Source of the DNA: Inia geoffrensis
Taxonomy: Eukaryota > Chordata > Mammalia > Artiodactyla > Iniidae
Direction of reading: 5' to 3'
Assembly (NCBI GenBank): GCA_036417435.1
Contig: CM070915.1
Coordinates: 80,601,799-80,665,798, forward strand
Length of the DNA stretch: 64,000 nt
Below the pieces are notes generated by a model. The model was not told the origin of the DNA. It was given only the letters and a program-made list of their open reading frames with translations, and did not search any database. The position numbers and the translations under genes are program-made. This document shows, piece by piece, positions 36,430 to 50,665 of this stretch. Each line of letters starts with the position of its first letter. The first letter of the stretch is position 1.

Positions 36430-37400
36430 AAACACAAAAACTTGGCATCAAAATACTTGTCATCAAGGAAGAATTTTAAGGCACTGATTAGAAACTGGGT
36501 ACTTGGGTTCTCTCTATATAAAGACTTTAGTTTTCAGTCCTGAGATTCCAAAAACCAAAAAATTATAGACAACTCCCAAATCTATGCCTCCTGCTTTTTT
36601 ATCCCTAATTCACTCATCTTTACAAATGCCTGAGACATATATATTTGAATATCTCACTCAACCTCACATGGTAAGACTGAACTAAAAGGCTTCCCCTTCA
36701 GAGTTACCCCGTTCTGAGATTTCCATTACACCGCAGGCAGTCAGTGTTCCAGGGTATCAGCCTCAGCATGATGATTTTATGTTTTACTCTGTGTTCTCTT
36801 TGACATCAAGCCGAACTGAAACTAATTCATCAATAAATCTTAATACTCCTCCCTCTCTCCATTCCCAAGCACACCCTGTCTAGAACAGGGTCATTAGAAA
36901 CACTGGTCTCCCAACCTGACCTTCCCTCCCTGGAGCTTTCTTTTCTTCCCCTTCTGTCCACGCACACACTGGCCCCACTCTGCACATGCCAGTGAAGTCC
37001 CCGACACCCCACTCAGCCGACTCAGGAACTCCCACTCGGGAACCAGAGCAGCCCCTTGTCCCAGTCCCGGATACAGGAGCTCCTGGTGCCAGTGCTCACG
37101 GCCAATACTTGGCATTCCCTGGGCCCTGAACTCATACTTCAAGCCCCATAATCCAGCTCCACACCAGAGAGTCATCTGCCTGCACTCCTCACCTTCTAGT
37201 CTCACCTCATGCTCTGTGTACTGCTCTCTCAGGCAGACGTGCCTTAGCCTTGCGGCGCCAGCTGCACAAAGGCTTTTCTGATCACTCTCATGCTACCACC
37301 TGCCTCAAGGACCTCTTCATCCATACCACCTGGGAGTAGCCTTATCTTGCTCTGGCTCCTATCAAGTTTTATACAGGGGCACTGTACCTCTCCCACTTTA
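36430..37400. other. Intron-like DNA, partly pyrimidine-rich
   Basis: No supported gene. The pyrimidine-rich part (36840-37400) may be an unrecognised LINE relic. Confidence 0.35.
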
Positions 37401-37567
<167 letters not shown>

Positions 37568-37974
37568 TTTTCCTCTCCATATCCCTCAGCATCTTATGCG
37601 GCACATACAAGAAGCTAGAGAATTCAGTCAATTTTCCCCACGATCCAATCTACATCTCCAGTCCCTTGCCTGGAAGAACATCTTTAAAACGGAGGTTAAT
37701 ACAGTAGGCCATCCATTCTGGTCTCTACAGGAATGAGGTAATAGCATAATTAACAATCCAGAGTGGCAGACAAGCCAGTTTATTTAATGTTTACAATGAA
37801 TAATATTTAAGACTCTTAAAATAGGAGTAAATGGAAAAACAACTCTAGGAAAATAAACTACTTCTTCTAGACACCGAGGACACATAGCAAAAGAGGTTTT
37901 GAAGTAGGGAGAGAAATAGAACTTGGAAAAAATGTGCATTTTCATGTGCAACACTGCATGTGCACAAGGGTTGC

Positions 37975-38370
37975 TTTGTTTCATAAGTACAAGATGGGAG
38001 ACAATCTGAAAGTCCACCCACAGGGAATAGCTAAATGGATGACAGTATCACCAAGTGCGGACACTGTGCCACAGCGGTAAAAAGGAGACTTTCTGAGCTA
38101 CTATGGAAGGGTCTGGGCACACTAAATGTGTTACTTCATGTGCAGAGCTATGTGTCAAGTATGCTGTCATTTGTTCACAGAGGTCAGGGGACATATCTTC
38201 ATATACATTTACTTACATCTCTGGAAGAATTTAACAGTAGTGTTTGCCGATTGGGGGAAGGGAACTCTGGGATTGCACAGGCTTCCGTCCTTGCCTGTGG
38301 TATGTGGACTGTGTGAACCTGGTACTGAAAGAGGCCAGGCAGAGCCACCTCTGTAATTGCCGGAATGGAG
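37975..38370 (+). mobile_element. Ancient L1M-type relic
   Basis: Diverged L1 3' sequence: 'cacagggaatagctaaatgg', 'gtatgctgtcatttgttcac', 'ttacatctctggaagaattt', 'gtgtttgccgattgggggaa'. Confidence 0.5.
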
Positions 38371-38640
38371 CAGATTCATCCACAGCTTGTTGTAAAGCTC
38401 TATGCTCCAGAAGCAGCTTCATGCTTCCAGAAATACCCTATGTGTTTACCTGATCTTCTCTGGCAGAAGAAAAGTTTTAGAGGTAACACGCCCAAACATT
38501 TGTGGACTCCTTCTTCTGCCAGAAGCGCTGCACTGTACACAGCAAAGACACATCCAGTAGAACAGCCACAGGCCTGCAGCAAGGGCGGACAAGTGGCAAC
38601 TGCACACAGGAGGCTGCCCACACCACAATACAGACCATGC

Positions 38641-38765
38641 AATCTTGCCATTTGCGACAACATGGATGGACCTTGAAGCCATTACACTAAGTGAAATAAG
38701 TCAGGCGGACAAAGACAAGTACTGCATGGTATCACACTTATATGTGGAATCTAAACAAACCAAAC
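38641..38765 (+). mobile_element. Short L1 ORF2 3' fragment
   Basis: 'cttgccatttgcgacaacat', 'ggatggaccttgaagccatt' and 'aagtgaaataagtcaggcgg' match the end of L1 ORF2 and the start of its 3' UTR. About 120 bp, with no convincing flanking duplication. Confidence 0.8.
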
Positions 38766-41654
38766 TTGTAAAGATACTTTAAAGCACAGGAGGCAAACTG
38801 GCAGCCAGCAGAGAAGTTTTCATTTTTGCTTTTTGCCCTGCAGAGTTTTTCATTTCTCGTTTTTATTTTTCTTTGAACTAGTTGCCTACATGTAGAAATT
38901 GGGAGATTTCACAGGCAGATCTGATTGATAGCTTCTCTTGAAACTGAGAGGATCTGGCAATGCTGCAATCACACTCCTGCAAGGCAACAGCTGGCTAGAG
39001 CTTTACTAACAGTTCTTGTGCTCAGCCAGGCCCTCTGGGCCCTAATGGTTTGTATCACTTGCCTGGTCCACAACCATCCACAGGCCTCCCACCCTGGGAC
39101 TTGTTCCTATATAGATGAATCAATGACTCCAGGCTCCAAGGTGAGAGAACGAGCAGAGTTAACTGAATCACAACTTAACAGTGACATCCTTTGGCTGCTT
39201 AAGGACTAATGAGAAATAACCAGCCACACGGCAATGATTCTTGTTGCCTGTTTTCCGGGAAAGCCACTCTCCATTTCTGTAAAAAGAGTGTTCCAGGCTC
39301 TTTCAAACAGTTTTACCCATATACATACATCCATATGATTCAGTATGAAAGCCAATCCTGATCACACTGTTATGGTCTGTTATTACTGAGGATCCATTTT
39401 TCGAAGAAGGAAGAATACCTGGGAGGAGAAAGCTAGTGGTACATTCCAAAATGAGAACTACCATTTATGATATATTCTTGAGACACACAAAAACACATGA
39501 AACACACACACCCACAATTACTGTACTTTCTTCAGAGGTGGGATGCTCTCTACCCTAAACTGTAGGACACTTAACAAACTCTAGAAGGCATAAAGTTGAG
39601 ATTTAATCTCAAGTTTATCTGCAGTGGTTAAGCTGATTTCCGAGGAAAACAGAAAGAATTAAATTCATACCCCACCTCCATCCTTGAAGAAAAGGTAAGA
39701 CATAAAATCACAATACTGTATTCATTAAGTCTCTTTTCCATTTTGCCCCTGTGGGTACAGCCAAAAAGGAAGGCCATCTCAGACTCCTTCACACACACTG
39801 ACGTACAGAACTGGGACCTGGGGCTCCCAACAAGCAGACGCCTTGACTGTGGTACTTTCCAAAGGAGAGATGCTGTCAACGTTTGGGACTAACAGTGGTC
39901 CAACACAATGGTAACAGAGGTGATATGAATTCTTCATCTCATGTGCCACAAATAATATAAAAACAGAACTCTACTAAAAATCTATAGAAGTAAAATGCCT
40001 CATTCTCATTACCAGATGTCCAGGAAACCCCACTCACACTGAGTTAATGTCTTAAGATGAAAATAAATTGTATAAAAATGTTAATTCTAATTACCTCCAG
40101 CTAGAGAGACTATAGAAAAGTTGTGATTACCAGTTAACAATGCAGAGAAAACAAAAAAAAGGGGTGTGTGTATCCTACATCCTAATTTCTTAAACGTAAA
40201 TAACTATGGGCAGGACAAAAACCCATAAAAAAGAAAGAAATATATTACATGACAACAAAATCTTTAAAATCTGCCTACTGATATAAAGGTGAGAAAGTGC
40301 TCTAGAACTGAGAAATTCTTATGAGACAATCTAAGCCAATGACATTCCATATTTAGAGACAGCTACAGAGAGCACAGGTGTGAATGTATTTAATCATCTT
40401 CTCTTCACAAGACTGCTGCGGGGCAGATATAAGGAGATCTTAGCCTTAAACCTTCATCTTAAATTAAGAAAATCTGTGTTAGGTCCTGTCTCCTGCCACC
40501 ACAGGAAAATGGGCCAAACTCAGGAGTGAACGTACCTGTAAACCTATCATTTTGGACATACAGTTATGTGGGGAAAAAAATAAGATAATCACTCAATATT
40601 TATTTCTTTAAAATTAAAAAATAAAATGAAATGGTCTGCCCAAAGCCCAGTTTACTTGTTAACAGATTTGATAAATAAGGATGGCAATTCTTACCAGGGT
40701 GGAGAGCAAAGACTGTCAGAATAAAATACGTGTAAGCCACAAACATTTTAGTGAGTAAACGCTCACAAATCTACTGAATCACAGATACGCATATTTATAC
40801 TTAATGTCCTCTAATATCATTTACTAACCTTAATGTAGCTTTAAAACACTACATCCTCAACACATAAGAAATCTCCTTTCCTTTCTCTCTCATTTCCTCC
40901 CCAAATTTTCTGCAGAACTCCAAATTCCAGATTTCAAATCTCTTTCTTATAAGTAAAAAAAAACAAAGGCACATATTTATGGAAATGTGTTTGAGGCTCT
41001 TTGAGCCTTCCTTCTTAGAAGCTCAGCTCAGTAAAAGAAGCAGAAATCATATGGTGAGGAAAGTAAATGCTATCTTGCTCCATCATACCACAGAAAGAAT
41101 GCAACCCATACCAAAGTGAAATGATGCAGTAAAAATAAGATAAAGGAAAGAAGTTTGACTTAAGCAAACGCCCTCCTTCTCTTGGCCTTCCTAAACCCCT
41201 CCACACTCAGTGCTTTTTTCACGTAGACACCCTAGAACCTAGTGGGATATCTTTAAAAACTATAAGATACACACTGAGCAGAGCAGTGCACTGATGTCTC
41301 CAACACAGGCAAGATAAGCACAAGTTGTGACTGGTGGCTAGGGAGTGGGTGTTGGGACGTGGAAACACAGTGGAATGATTTTCCCTCCCTTAGATCCAAA
41401 TAGCAAGGTGTGTCAAGGCCCAGAAATTTGGATGGAAGACTCTAAGTAAAAGATGAACAAGAAACATGTTAGTATAGAAAGTTTAATGTGTTCCCTTACA
41501 ATCCCCATTGATAAATTCACATTTCCCCCTATTCCTTAATTTCCTACTTATTTAAGAATCAAAACCTTTTACATGAGCACTCAACTTCAGCTGATGAGAG
41601 TACAAGGAGATTCTTCTTCTCTTAGGACCTAAATCAAAGATTCCATTGTTGTCC

Positions 41655-41820
41655 TCATCTGCCCTTTACCAGCAGAGTAATGCTGGGCAAGGTTTTAATT
41701 TGAGACTCAGCCAAATTTTCCCACAGGCACAATAGAGACAGTAATGCCCACCTCAACAGGGTCACTGTGGAAACTGAATGACAAAAACATACATAAGCAA
41801 GGTCCTCTAGGACTCTGTAT
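41655..41820 (+). mobile_element. MIR SINE relic
   Basis: 'agagtaatgctgggcaaggt', 'aatttgagactcagccaaat' and 'acctcaacagggtcactgtg' follow the MIR core order. Confidence 0.6.
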
Positions 41821-43202
41821 ATCCGTTAGAAGCCCACATAACAGCAGATGTCCTTACTGTACAGGTTTTAAAAACTGAAGTTCAACATCCAAATTTTCTA
41901 GGGCTTTATGTATATACTGGTCTTATTTTAGGTATCAGATGCAACCCTTCCCTGCCCCCACCTACCTCAAATGTGCTGTCTACTCAGGAATGTTTTTCAT
42001 TACAATTTCTCCTGGAAATATACGTTATTCAGATCATTACCACACGTTCAACCGATGGGACGCATTAGCTTTGTTAATTATGTACTTGGAATTTAATTCT
42101 CTACTTGGAATTTAATTATCATATGAAATTTTGGTAATACATTTTCAAATGGCCAAGCCATGTGATCATGCATGCTTATTACACAGTCATTTCTTTAACT
42201 CTTTTCCTTAATTAAGTACAGAATCTTTCTCCACTTAGTTTTTCTCACAGATGAAAATTCCAATGGTATCAGGACACATATTTTGTTAAGCATCCTCCAC
42301 TATGATATGACAGTTTCAGTACTGACAGATACTCAGAGTGAGAAATCATGCTCTGATCCCTCAACTTTGTCTTGTCACCCTCATTATAGTCGTAAAACTG
42401 TCTGATAAAAGTAGAGAAATTTAAGGGAACGAATACAGAATAAAAAATATAATATCACTGATTCGATTTTCATGAGAATTGAATGTTTAAACAGTTACAT
42501 TTAGTTCTGCTTTCACCACAGATACAGGTATTTAACTCATGAGTATATGAGTCTTGCCAGCAGTGTTTTCAAAAAATCACTGCCACTACCCATCTGCCTG
42601 TCTTACCTCTACTCACTCGTTCACGATGATCCAGGCTCTCAGGAAACTTCAGTCCAGTTGGGGAGAAAGGCGTGTAAGGCAGTGCTTACTGGGAGCTATG
42701 ACAAAGGACACACCGGGAGCAAGAAGGGCACTGCGGTGGCGTGATACCCAAACCCTAGCTTTCAACTAGCGCTACGACATGTCTCCTGAGGAAGGAGGGG
42801 AAGGAAGTAGTATACTCCTTCCAGCATTCAATATTCTAAGGCTTTCTGAGAAATTTATGTGTATTCAATCTGCACTAACAGTATTTAATACTGTTCAAAG
42901 GTCCTTGGAAGAGCAATAAATTAGTATTTTTGCCAAAGGAAGATTTGATGGGGGAAAAAATGTTTCTTCTGTTCAAGCTTTACTGGAAGCCAAGCGAAAG
43001 TAACCCATGCAGAAAAATGCCTGAAAGAAATATTTATATTATAGCTTTTGCTAACATGTTTGGTTCTAAATACTTAATATAAGCCTGTAAAAGCATATGA
43101 TTTTTTTGCTTCATTTGATTATTTTTTGATATAAAATATGTTCCCATACCTAAATGCCCCATCATCATAAGTCTGACGTGTGATGTGACTGTCATCCATT
43201 AC

Positions 43203-43248
43203 CTGGCCAAGCTGTTAGTACATGGTGAACAGCTGAGGACAAGGCATC
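43203..43248 (-). CDS. Weak exon candidate (46 bp)
   Basis: The minus strand shows an acceptor-like 'cctttctcgaatctggcag', 46 bp open in two frames (one reads DALSSAVHHVLTAWP), and a donor CAG/gtaatg. Splice signals alone support it. No protein family recognised, and such coincidences are expected by chance in a window this size. Confidence 0.15.
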
Positions 43249-45994
43249 CTGCCAGATTCGAGAAAGGCATTAATGAATAGGGCAGTGATCAATCACAAAA
43301 AAAGAAATATTAGCAGACATCACCCCCCAAAATCACATATTCCAACAGTAATGCAAGACTTCTTTAAAACCTTTATCAGTATCAACAGAAACTTCATATC
43401 CTTGGTTAAGTACTAGAATGAAAAAGAAAAAAAGTAAACTTACGAGGATCTAGTGAGCTAGTATTAGGCAAGATACGTTTGCTCACTCACTTACACATAT
43501 GCAAATTAGTTTTGGAAAAAAATTGTTTAAACGTATAATTTTCAGACAAAACTGCTCTAATCATTAGCTTTCTGTATACTTACTGCATTTTTAATACAAC
43601 GGGGTCAGGGCATTTCTGACAGTGGAAAACAAAGTTGGTAAGTGAGAAAAAAACCAAGAAACTAAGCAAGACCATTCATTCCAATGAGTGAAAGGATGAA
43701 TAAAATCCTTAAAGATGGATATTTGATAGTATTTTTCTTGCTTCTAATCCACCTTTTCCAGCTTTAATTTGCATATGTGACTGAGAAAAGCACTTTCTGA
43801 ATACTATGTGTTTTCTTCAGTGGTATAACGCAACACCTTACATGACACAGTAGAGTTCATATGGCACCTACTAGATACTTGTCTGGTATGGTTAAGAGAG
43901 CAGTGACATTTCACCAATTCAGACACGGAGAGTCAATAAACAGACAAGAACGTGATATCGGCGTCAAAAGCATTGTTTGTATATGAAGCCATAAAAACAT
44001 CCCTGAAAGACAAAAATATTAATAATCTTGTTTTAAAACAACTAATTCTCCAGACCCACCTAACATGCCAAGACAGAGGAGTGTTCCTCACTCAGTTTAG
44101 AATCTACACTGAAACTTATCTGAATGAACTTGACCCTGGCTGGCAGCAAGCCAGTAACCTTCGTCACTGAAGACTTAACAGAACACTATGTTCTTGGCAC
44201 AAGCACAAAGAAAGGTGTTGAAATCCACGCTAAAAATAATCTCAGCTCACATTTTAATCGGTTTTTAAATATGATGATAAAAGATACTTAAATATGATGA
44301 GGGCTTTTCAGTGTTTGGTACATTTTAAATTCAGATAATTTTTAACCCCTACTCCATTTGGTTCACTTTCAACACTTCCTCTGGGCCCCTCCCAGAACAC
44401 TGTGAATCCCCACTCTGGTCCTCCTCTGTGCCTCCTCCTCTAATGATTTACCTGGAAAATTCCAATGCACCCTGCACTGGCAATGGTAGGAGGGACAGCA
44501 AGTAAAGCCAGAAAACAATGCACTGACTCACTTCCGCAGAAAGCCCTGGAGAAAAATATGGGCCACCGTTCAAGTCGTCTTACGCGATGCTGTCAGAACA
44601 GGTTAAGAGGTACTGAAGTTATGTCATTCCCATACAGGTTACGTTAACTCATCCACAAAGGTAAGATGCAAATGAGAAGGCAAGGAACACACAATGTGGC
44701 AGCGAGTCTATACACTTTCTTTCAGAAAAAACACTAGTCTTCCTTTAGTTTTTGCCATCCTCCTTTTCTCCTACTCCAAAAATGCCATCCTTGGTCTAAC
44801 ATTAGGATAGTTCAATCTCACCATGAACTACAGCAGTTCACAATCACCTCCTAATATGGGGGAAACCCACACAAGTCCTAGAATGCTCAGAGTGAACAAG
44901 ATTCAAACCACAAACACTGAGCAGTCTACACTGGCAGAAGTCAACAATGAAATGACAGATGTTTATTCACCCTTAAACCCTTTAGCTTTTAGTCTTAATT
45001 ATTTACTACTTTTATAGATCTCTCATCTTACAGCAGCACATACCCCAGGTCTAAGTCAAAGCAAACAAGCATATGAAGTCTTTAACTCTGATGCTGATAT
45101 TTTTATGGCCTAGACTCCAGATAAAAACAGAATTGCATAGTCAAATGATTTTTCTCAACACAGTAAAACGTTAAAGAATATTGAACACTTACTGTCTTAA
45201 AATTATAGTGTATTTTAAACCTTACTTTTTCAAAATTATAACATAATTATTTGTTCATAATTATTTCAAATTATGTTTAAAGTAAGTTGTAGTTAATACT
45301 AACCCAGGAAGTCAAAGAAAAAGAATTTAAATATGCATGGTTTACCTTCAAATAAACGCTTTTTTCAACCAAATATGACTGACTCAGATGAATGTTAAAA
45401 CTAATCTAAATATCTTGATACTAACTGATAACTAAGTATACATGGACCAAAAATGCATCTAGAAGTAGGCCTAGGCTTAAAATTTTGCTATAATTAAAAA
45501 GTCAAACTGATACACCATTGTAGAGCAATTTTAACCCAATAAAGATGTTAAAAAAAAAAAAAAAAAGTCAATTCTACTCTGTATTTCTATGATATGACCA
45601 TCTAACCAACAAATTAAAACACATTAGTTAACTTTATATAAAATCACCATTTATAGTATACATTTGCTATAAGGATGTATACTCTTATGGCATTCCACCA
45701 TGTTATACAGAAGCACTTCAACAATTTAGACAGCCTTGGCATAAGAATTATAAAATTTCTATGCAAAGACCTTCTGATAATCCTTCAGAAACTATTCCAT
45801 CTACACAGAATGATAGAGAAATGAACCTCCCTGCTTGTGTGTGTGTGTGTGTGCATGCGTGCATACACACGTGTCTACATCTATACCTATCTATGAGGGC
45901 AGTGCTTAGAAAATATACATGAATATAAAAAGATGATTACAACCTCAATTAAAAGAAGAAAGTTTTAAATGGCAGGATTTTTTTTTTTTAAACT

Positions 45995-47095
45995 TCCTGC
46001 TTTGATAAAACTTTAGGCATACAGGTGAGTTACAAAGATGACATAGCGCTTCTATGTAGTCTTCACCTAGCTCCCCTAAGGTTAACATCTTATATAACCA
46101 TGCTACAATTAGGAAAATAAAAATTAACACTGGTACCATCCTATTAATTAAACTACAGGCTTTAATCAGATTCCTCCAGTCTTTCTGTTTCAGGATCCAA
46201 TCCAGGAACGCACACAGCATTTAACTGTCACGTCGCCCAATTCTCCTTCCATCTGTGATGGTTCTTCTCTCCTTGTCTTTCAAACTTGGCACCTTCGAGA
46301 AGTATTGTTCAGCTATTTTGTAGAATGTCAATCAACTTGGATTTGCATAATATTTTCTCATGATTAGACAGAAGTCAGGAACTTTGTGGTGGTGTGCCCT
46401 CAGTTCATCACATCACATAGTACATAATATCAATGTCAGTAACATTGATCACTTGGTTAAGGGGGTGCCTGCCAGGGTTCAACATGTAAAGTACTATTTT
46501 CCCCTGTGTAATTAAGAAATATTTGGGGGGAAATATTTTAAACTCATACAAATTTATCCTGTTTCTCATAAAGTTTGCCCACTGATTTTAACATTCCCTG
46601 ATGGATCTTACCCTCAGCAATTATTATTGTTCTGGTCTAAAGATGACTTCCTATTTCCCTCATTCCTTCTACATTTGTTGAAATTCTTTTCTAAGTTGTT
46701 TTTTCTCTACTATTTATTTATTTATGTATTTATTTACTCGATCATGTTTCTGTATCAGTATGGACTCATGAATATTTATTTTATTCTTTGGGTTATAATT
46801 CAATATTATCATTCCTTACCTCACTGCTCCAATTGTTCCAGCTTTAGCCACAGAGTGAATATGTCCTTTGGACATTACTCCCAACACTCTTTTTTGAATA
46901 CTTTCTTATTTTCTGACAACCAAAGATGCCCCAGGCTCACCATATGTTTTCTCTGCCCTGGCCACAGGTTCAGCCACTTTTTCTAAAAAGTCCTAATTCC
47001 TTTTATTGGAGTGTGGTATTGAAAACCATGACCTGGGCCGCTAGGTTTACTTGTTGCTCACTGTTTCTGGGCCCCCTCAGTGGAAGAGACAGGAA

Positions 47096-47132
<37 letters not shown>

Positions 47133-47790
47133 CTATACTTCTTTCTTGCATCTACCTATCTATATATACTTTTTTTAAAAAAAGAAAGCACATGAGTTCA
47201 AGCTGATACCCTCAACTCCAATACGGAGCCGTGGAGTTCATGTCAGCATTTCCCACTGCTTATTTGTAACTTCACTCTCCCCCAGCTCTCAGTATCTACA
47301 ATATGAGTTATATTTACTTATGTGCTCAACAACAGTACACATGCAAAGTATTTTCAAAACTGCTAAGTCATAGCTGTGAGAAACAAACATAGACTAGAGT
47401 ACAATGTATGTATCCAGTTCTTTTTGTTTTTAGCCTTAGGGTATTCAGCCAAAGTTACTTAGATCAGTACCCTCTTCCTCAAACCCTGAGTGAAGTTACA
47501 TAATTCACCACAGTCTGCATTCTGTCTTGGGTTCCCCTGACAAGCTGATTTATTTGATTTATTTAAATGTGCAGAGTAAAATTCATTTTGGGGTTCACAG
47601 TTCTATAGGTTATAACAAATGCTGAGTTGTGTATGCATGGCCACAGTACAGGAAGGACAGCTCCCTCACCTTGAAAACTCAGGTTTCTCCTTTGTAGTCA
47701 ATCCCTTACCCCAATCTCCTCAACCACTGATTTGTTTCCATCAAGAGAGATTTGTAACATACTTGGTTCTAACTTCATTAATTCCCTGAT
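45995..47790 (-). mobile_element. Ancient L1M-type relic, antisense
   Basis: A long block with many phrases of an old mammalian LINE: 'taaggttaacatcttatata', 'caggatccaatccaggaacg', 'tgatcacttggttaaggggg', 'cccaggctcaccatatgttt', 'atgagttcaagctgatac'. It includes the CA tract at 47099-47130. I assign it to old L1M-like sequence from memory of the family. The orientation is inferred. Confidence 0.5.
47099..47130. repeat. (AC)n microsatellite
   Basis: About 32 bp of AC repeats within the ancient LINE relic. Confidence 0.95.
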
Positions 47791-47799
47791 TCGGTCAAC

Positions 47800-49865
47800 A
47801 TCTGGTGAAGATTTACCACATGCCAATCTCTGAGCTAGGTATCAAGAATGACAAATCAAATCTCAGACTAAAGAAGGCATTCTCAGTCTCTTCTTGAATA
47901 TGAGAAAATACAACTCTCAGATACCTGGAGCCAAAAATACTAGAAATAATTAGGAAACCTTTGATTTTCCTATTTGTTTCTTAACTTTAGTACCATCATC
48001 TTTATATTGGAAATAAATTTTTTAGGGAAACCAGCTGAGGAAAGCTGAGCTCTATCTCCTCAAATACTAGTATTTGCATTAGGTAATTTTTTTAAAGGAA
48101 AAAAAAACCAGACATACTGAACAATGAACAAAACAAGACTACAATTCAAAATTTTTCCTAGGTGTAAAGTCAACATATAACATAGCATCCACTTAATTAT
48201 TCCTAATATCAATTTACTAGTACAATAAAGTTAGGACAGCTAGATAATGATCTTGACGTGTGTATGTCTTAACAATTTCCAATCCAACTGAACTTTAGAT
48301 GAAACTGAGAAATATGGTTTTTACAAATTACCTATATATTCTGAAATGGTTCTTTCAAAATGTGACCAGATTTCAAGCACATTCAGGGATCATGCCCGCA
48401 GTAAGTGTGTTAGTACAGTATAGCCTACTGGAGGAAAAGGAAAGGCAGCCGAGATAGATACCTGCACTAAAGATAAGTAAATGACGAAATACCAGTGGGC
48501 ATAAGATAGATAATAGTAAGAAAGAGAGTTTACAATGCATACCAAAAGCTATCTTTAAAAATACAAAATCCAGACTTACTTCAAAGCACAACAGAGGACA
48601 AATCAGGAATACGAGGAAGAAAATCTAACTTACGTTACCATCATAATTAGATAACATACGGCAGAAATTCTACAGAGAGGGAAACAGTGAGGCCAAAGAA
48701 ACGGCCCTGAGCTGGCAGCTGGCTGCTGTTTCTAACCATGCGTCTTCTCTCTGTCCAGACAACTCCTCCACTTATCAACCATGGATCCATGAGCTTTCAC
48801 TTCTCTAAGATTCATGATTCTGTATGAAAATAAACACATAGAAACATCTCCAAAGCTAAGCAAAAGCCCCTTAAGCTAAATTTTAGTACAAATAGTTAGG
48901 CTTCTATAACAATTTCTCTAAATACAAAATTTCATATAAAATATCCTTTTCAGGATCATTAGAAATAGGAATGGAGGGTGAGAAATGGGGTGGCAGGGGA
49001 GGATAAAACAGAAGGCAGAGTGCAAAAAAGGTATTGGTAACATTATCTGGAAATGACAGAGGAAGATACAGCAAAGTATACCTACCTCTAAGAAGGATTT
49101 TCTTATGTCCTTTTTGCCATGGTAGCAGGCAGGATAGAGAAGGGGGGTGGGGAGGGACTGGAGAATAAGAGATTCATATAGGAACTGCTGATAAAGCCAT
49201 GTGAGACAATACTGATACTTTCTATATGCTGTGACAGGAAGTTATCATGGGTGGCAATGTAACTTTAGAAAAGGAATTTGGAAAAACTCCCTGGATACAC
49301 ATAACAGTATTCCCTTAAGTTGGGAATATGAGGGACAAAAGTTACTGGAGACTCTGGAAACAGTTTGCTGGTAACGGTAATTTAAAACTTAAGACAAAAA
49401 ACAAACCAGGGATGAAGATTCACGTGTAGAAAACTAAAATTCTGCTTTGCATAAAAATTACCTGTAATAAAGTAAAACATTTTTTAACTGAGAAAGTTTT
49501 GAAAATGGAAAACAGAACTTAGCATTACAAAACATATTATTATACTAATTTAAATGTGTGAAATATTTTATTTTGCCTCAAGGTTTTTTAAAATAAACAA
49601 AAAAACATGTATGTCTACATACCCCAAAAGCCCTAAATTGCAACCGAAGTCATGCCAGTATTGTTTTTCCTATAGGTTTTAAGCTACTTAAACAAAAACT
49701 CTTCTCCTGTGAGAGATCTTTAAGAACATAAAACTTACAGTTGGAAAGAGAACACTGCACTACTTCACAGTCTTGCAATGAAATTATGTTTGCAAACATG
49801 TCAGGGCAAAGCTCTATATCAGCACAGTTTCAACTCCACTATTCCAACATGATGCACTGCAATTC
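47800..49865. other. Intron-like unique DNA with a microexon candidate
   Basis: Apart from the candidate at 48634-48669 I see no supported feature. A 58-codon minus frame near 49641-49817 lies next to a GTAAGT and is discussed under rejected items. Confidence 0.4.
48634..48669 (-). CDS. Candidate 36-bp microexon
   Basis: On the minus strand a strong acceptor (polypyrimidine 'cactgtttccctctctgtag') is followed after exactly 36 bp by a consensus donor (AAC/gtaagt). In phase 0 it encodes NFCRMLSNYDGN; phase 2 is also open, and phase 1 has a stop. The length is a multiple of three, so inclusion or skipping would keep frame. It lies on the same strand as, and upstream of, the exon at 13143-13387, which also starts in phase 0. 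I do not recognise the peptide. Two strong sites this close are suggestive but not proof. Confidence 0.35.
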
Positions 49866-49869
49866 AGTT

Positions 49870-50470
49870 CTGATATTAACCACCCAAGACAGCCCAGACC
49901 CCACACCTTGAGGGCTAGTCCCCCACAAGACGGTACTCCTGACACGAGCTGCTAGTTCCAGGTATCACCGAGCTGGCTCACTACAAATTCAGGGATTCCT
50001 GCAACCCCCTCACATGCGATAATTCATTACAACAACTTACAGAACTCAGGGAAAGTATGACACTTAACAACTATAGTTTTATTATAAAGGATACACATCA
50101 GGAGAAGCCTGGGAGGGTCCCAGATGCAGTTTCCATGCTCTGCCCCTGAGGAATCAGGGCCTGACATCCTCCCAGCATATTGATGTGTTCACTAACCAGG
50201 AAGAGCCCCTTAGCTTCAGTGTCCAAAAGCTTTTTGGAATCTCATCACTTCGGAATGACTGATTAAATCACTGGTCCCACTAAAGGTCAGGCAGCTGGGA
50301 GTCTCAAGCCTCTCCAGGCTGGTAGTCCTTCTGGCGAACAGTCTCCTGCCTAAACCTATGCAGAGGCCTAACCTCATTACCGTAAAAAAGGTACTCCTAT
50401 CATTCAAAATTCCAAGTCTTTTTAAAGCTTTGTAGCAGGAACTGGGGACAAGGACCAGACACATTTTTTA
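49870..50470. mobile_element. LTR-like old dispersed repeat
   Basis: Phrases such as 'ttacagaactcagggaaagt', 'tatagttttattataaagga', 'tgactgattaaatcactggt' and 'ggaactggggacaaggacca' match a common old ERVL/MaLR-type LTR. No internal genes. Confidence 0.5.
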
Positions 50471-50484
50471 TTATACCAAACACA

Positions 50485-50665
50485 GACAGACCTGAATTTA
50501 AAACCTACCTCTTCCACCTACTAGCTCCGAATCCTTAGATAAATTAATTGTTTTTCAGGTCTTCAGCTTAGTTCTCTGTAAAACAACAATACTACTAGAT
50601 ACCTTGTGCAACTATAGTGAGAATTAAGTGGGATAAGCAGAAAGATTCCAGGCACAGACAAATGA
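50485..50665 (+). mobile_element. MIR SINE relic
   Basis: Good core match: 'cagacctgaatttaaaacct', 'cacctactagctccgaatcc', 'aacaatactactagatacct', 'gagaattaagtgggataagc'. Confidence 0.75.

Larger units (their letters stand above)
38770..45990. other. Long repeat-poor intron-like stretch
   Basis: About 7.2 kb in which I recognise only a MIR relic (41655-41820), a small local duplication near 42083-42117, a weak exon candidate at 43203-43248 and a short GT/GC-alternating run near 45837-45862. Confidence 0.4.

Noticed and set aside
49641..49817. A 58-codon minus-strand open frame with protein-like composition next to a GTAAGT (49732-49737)
   Set aside because: The donor is good, but no convincing acceptor precedes it and splicing in that phase to the 48.6-kb microexon would create a stop. 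Frames of this length occur by chance.
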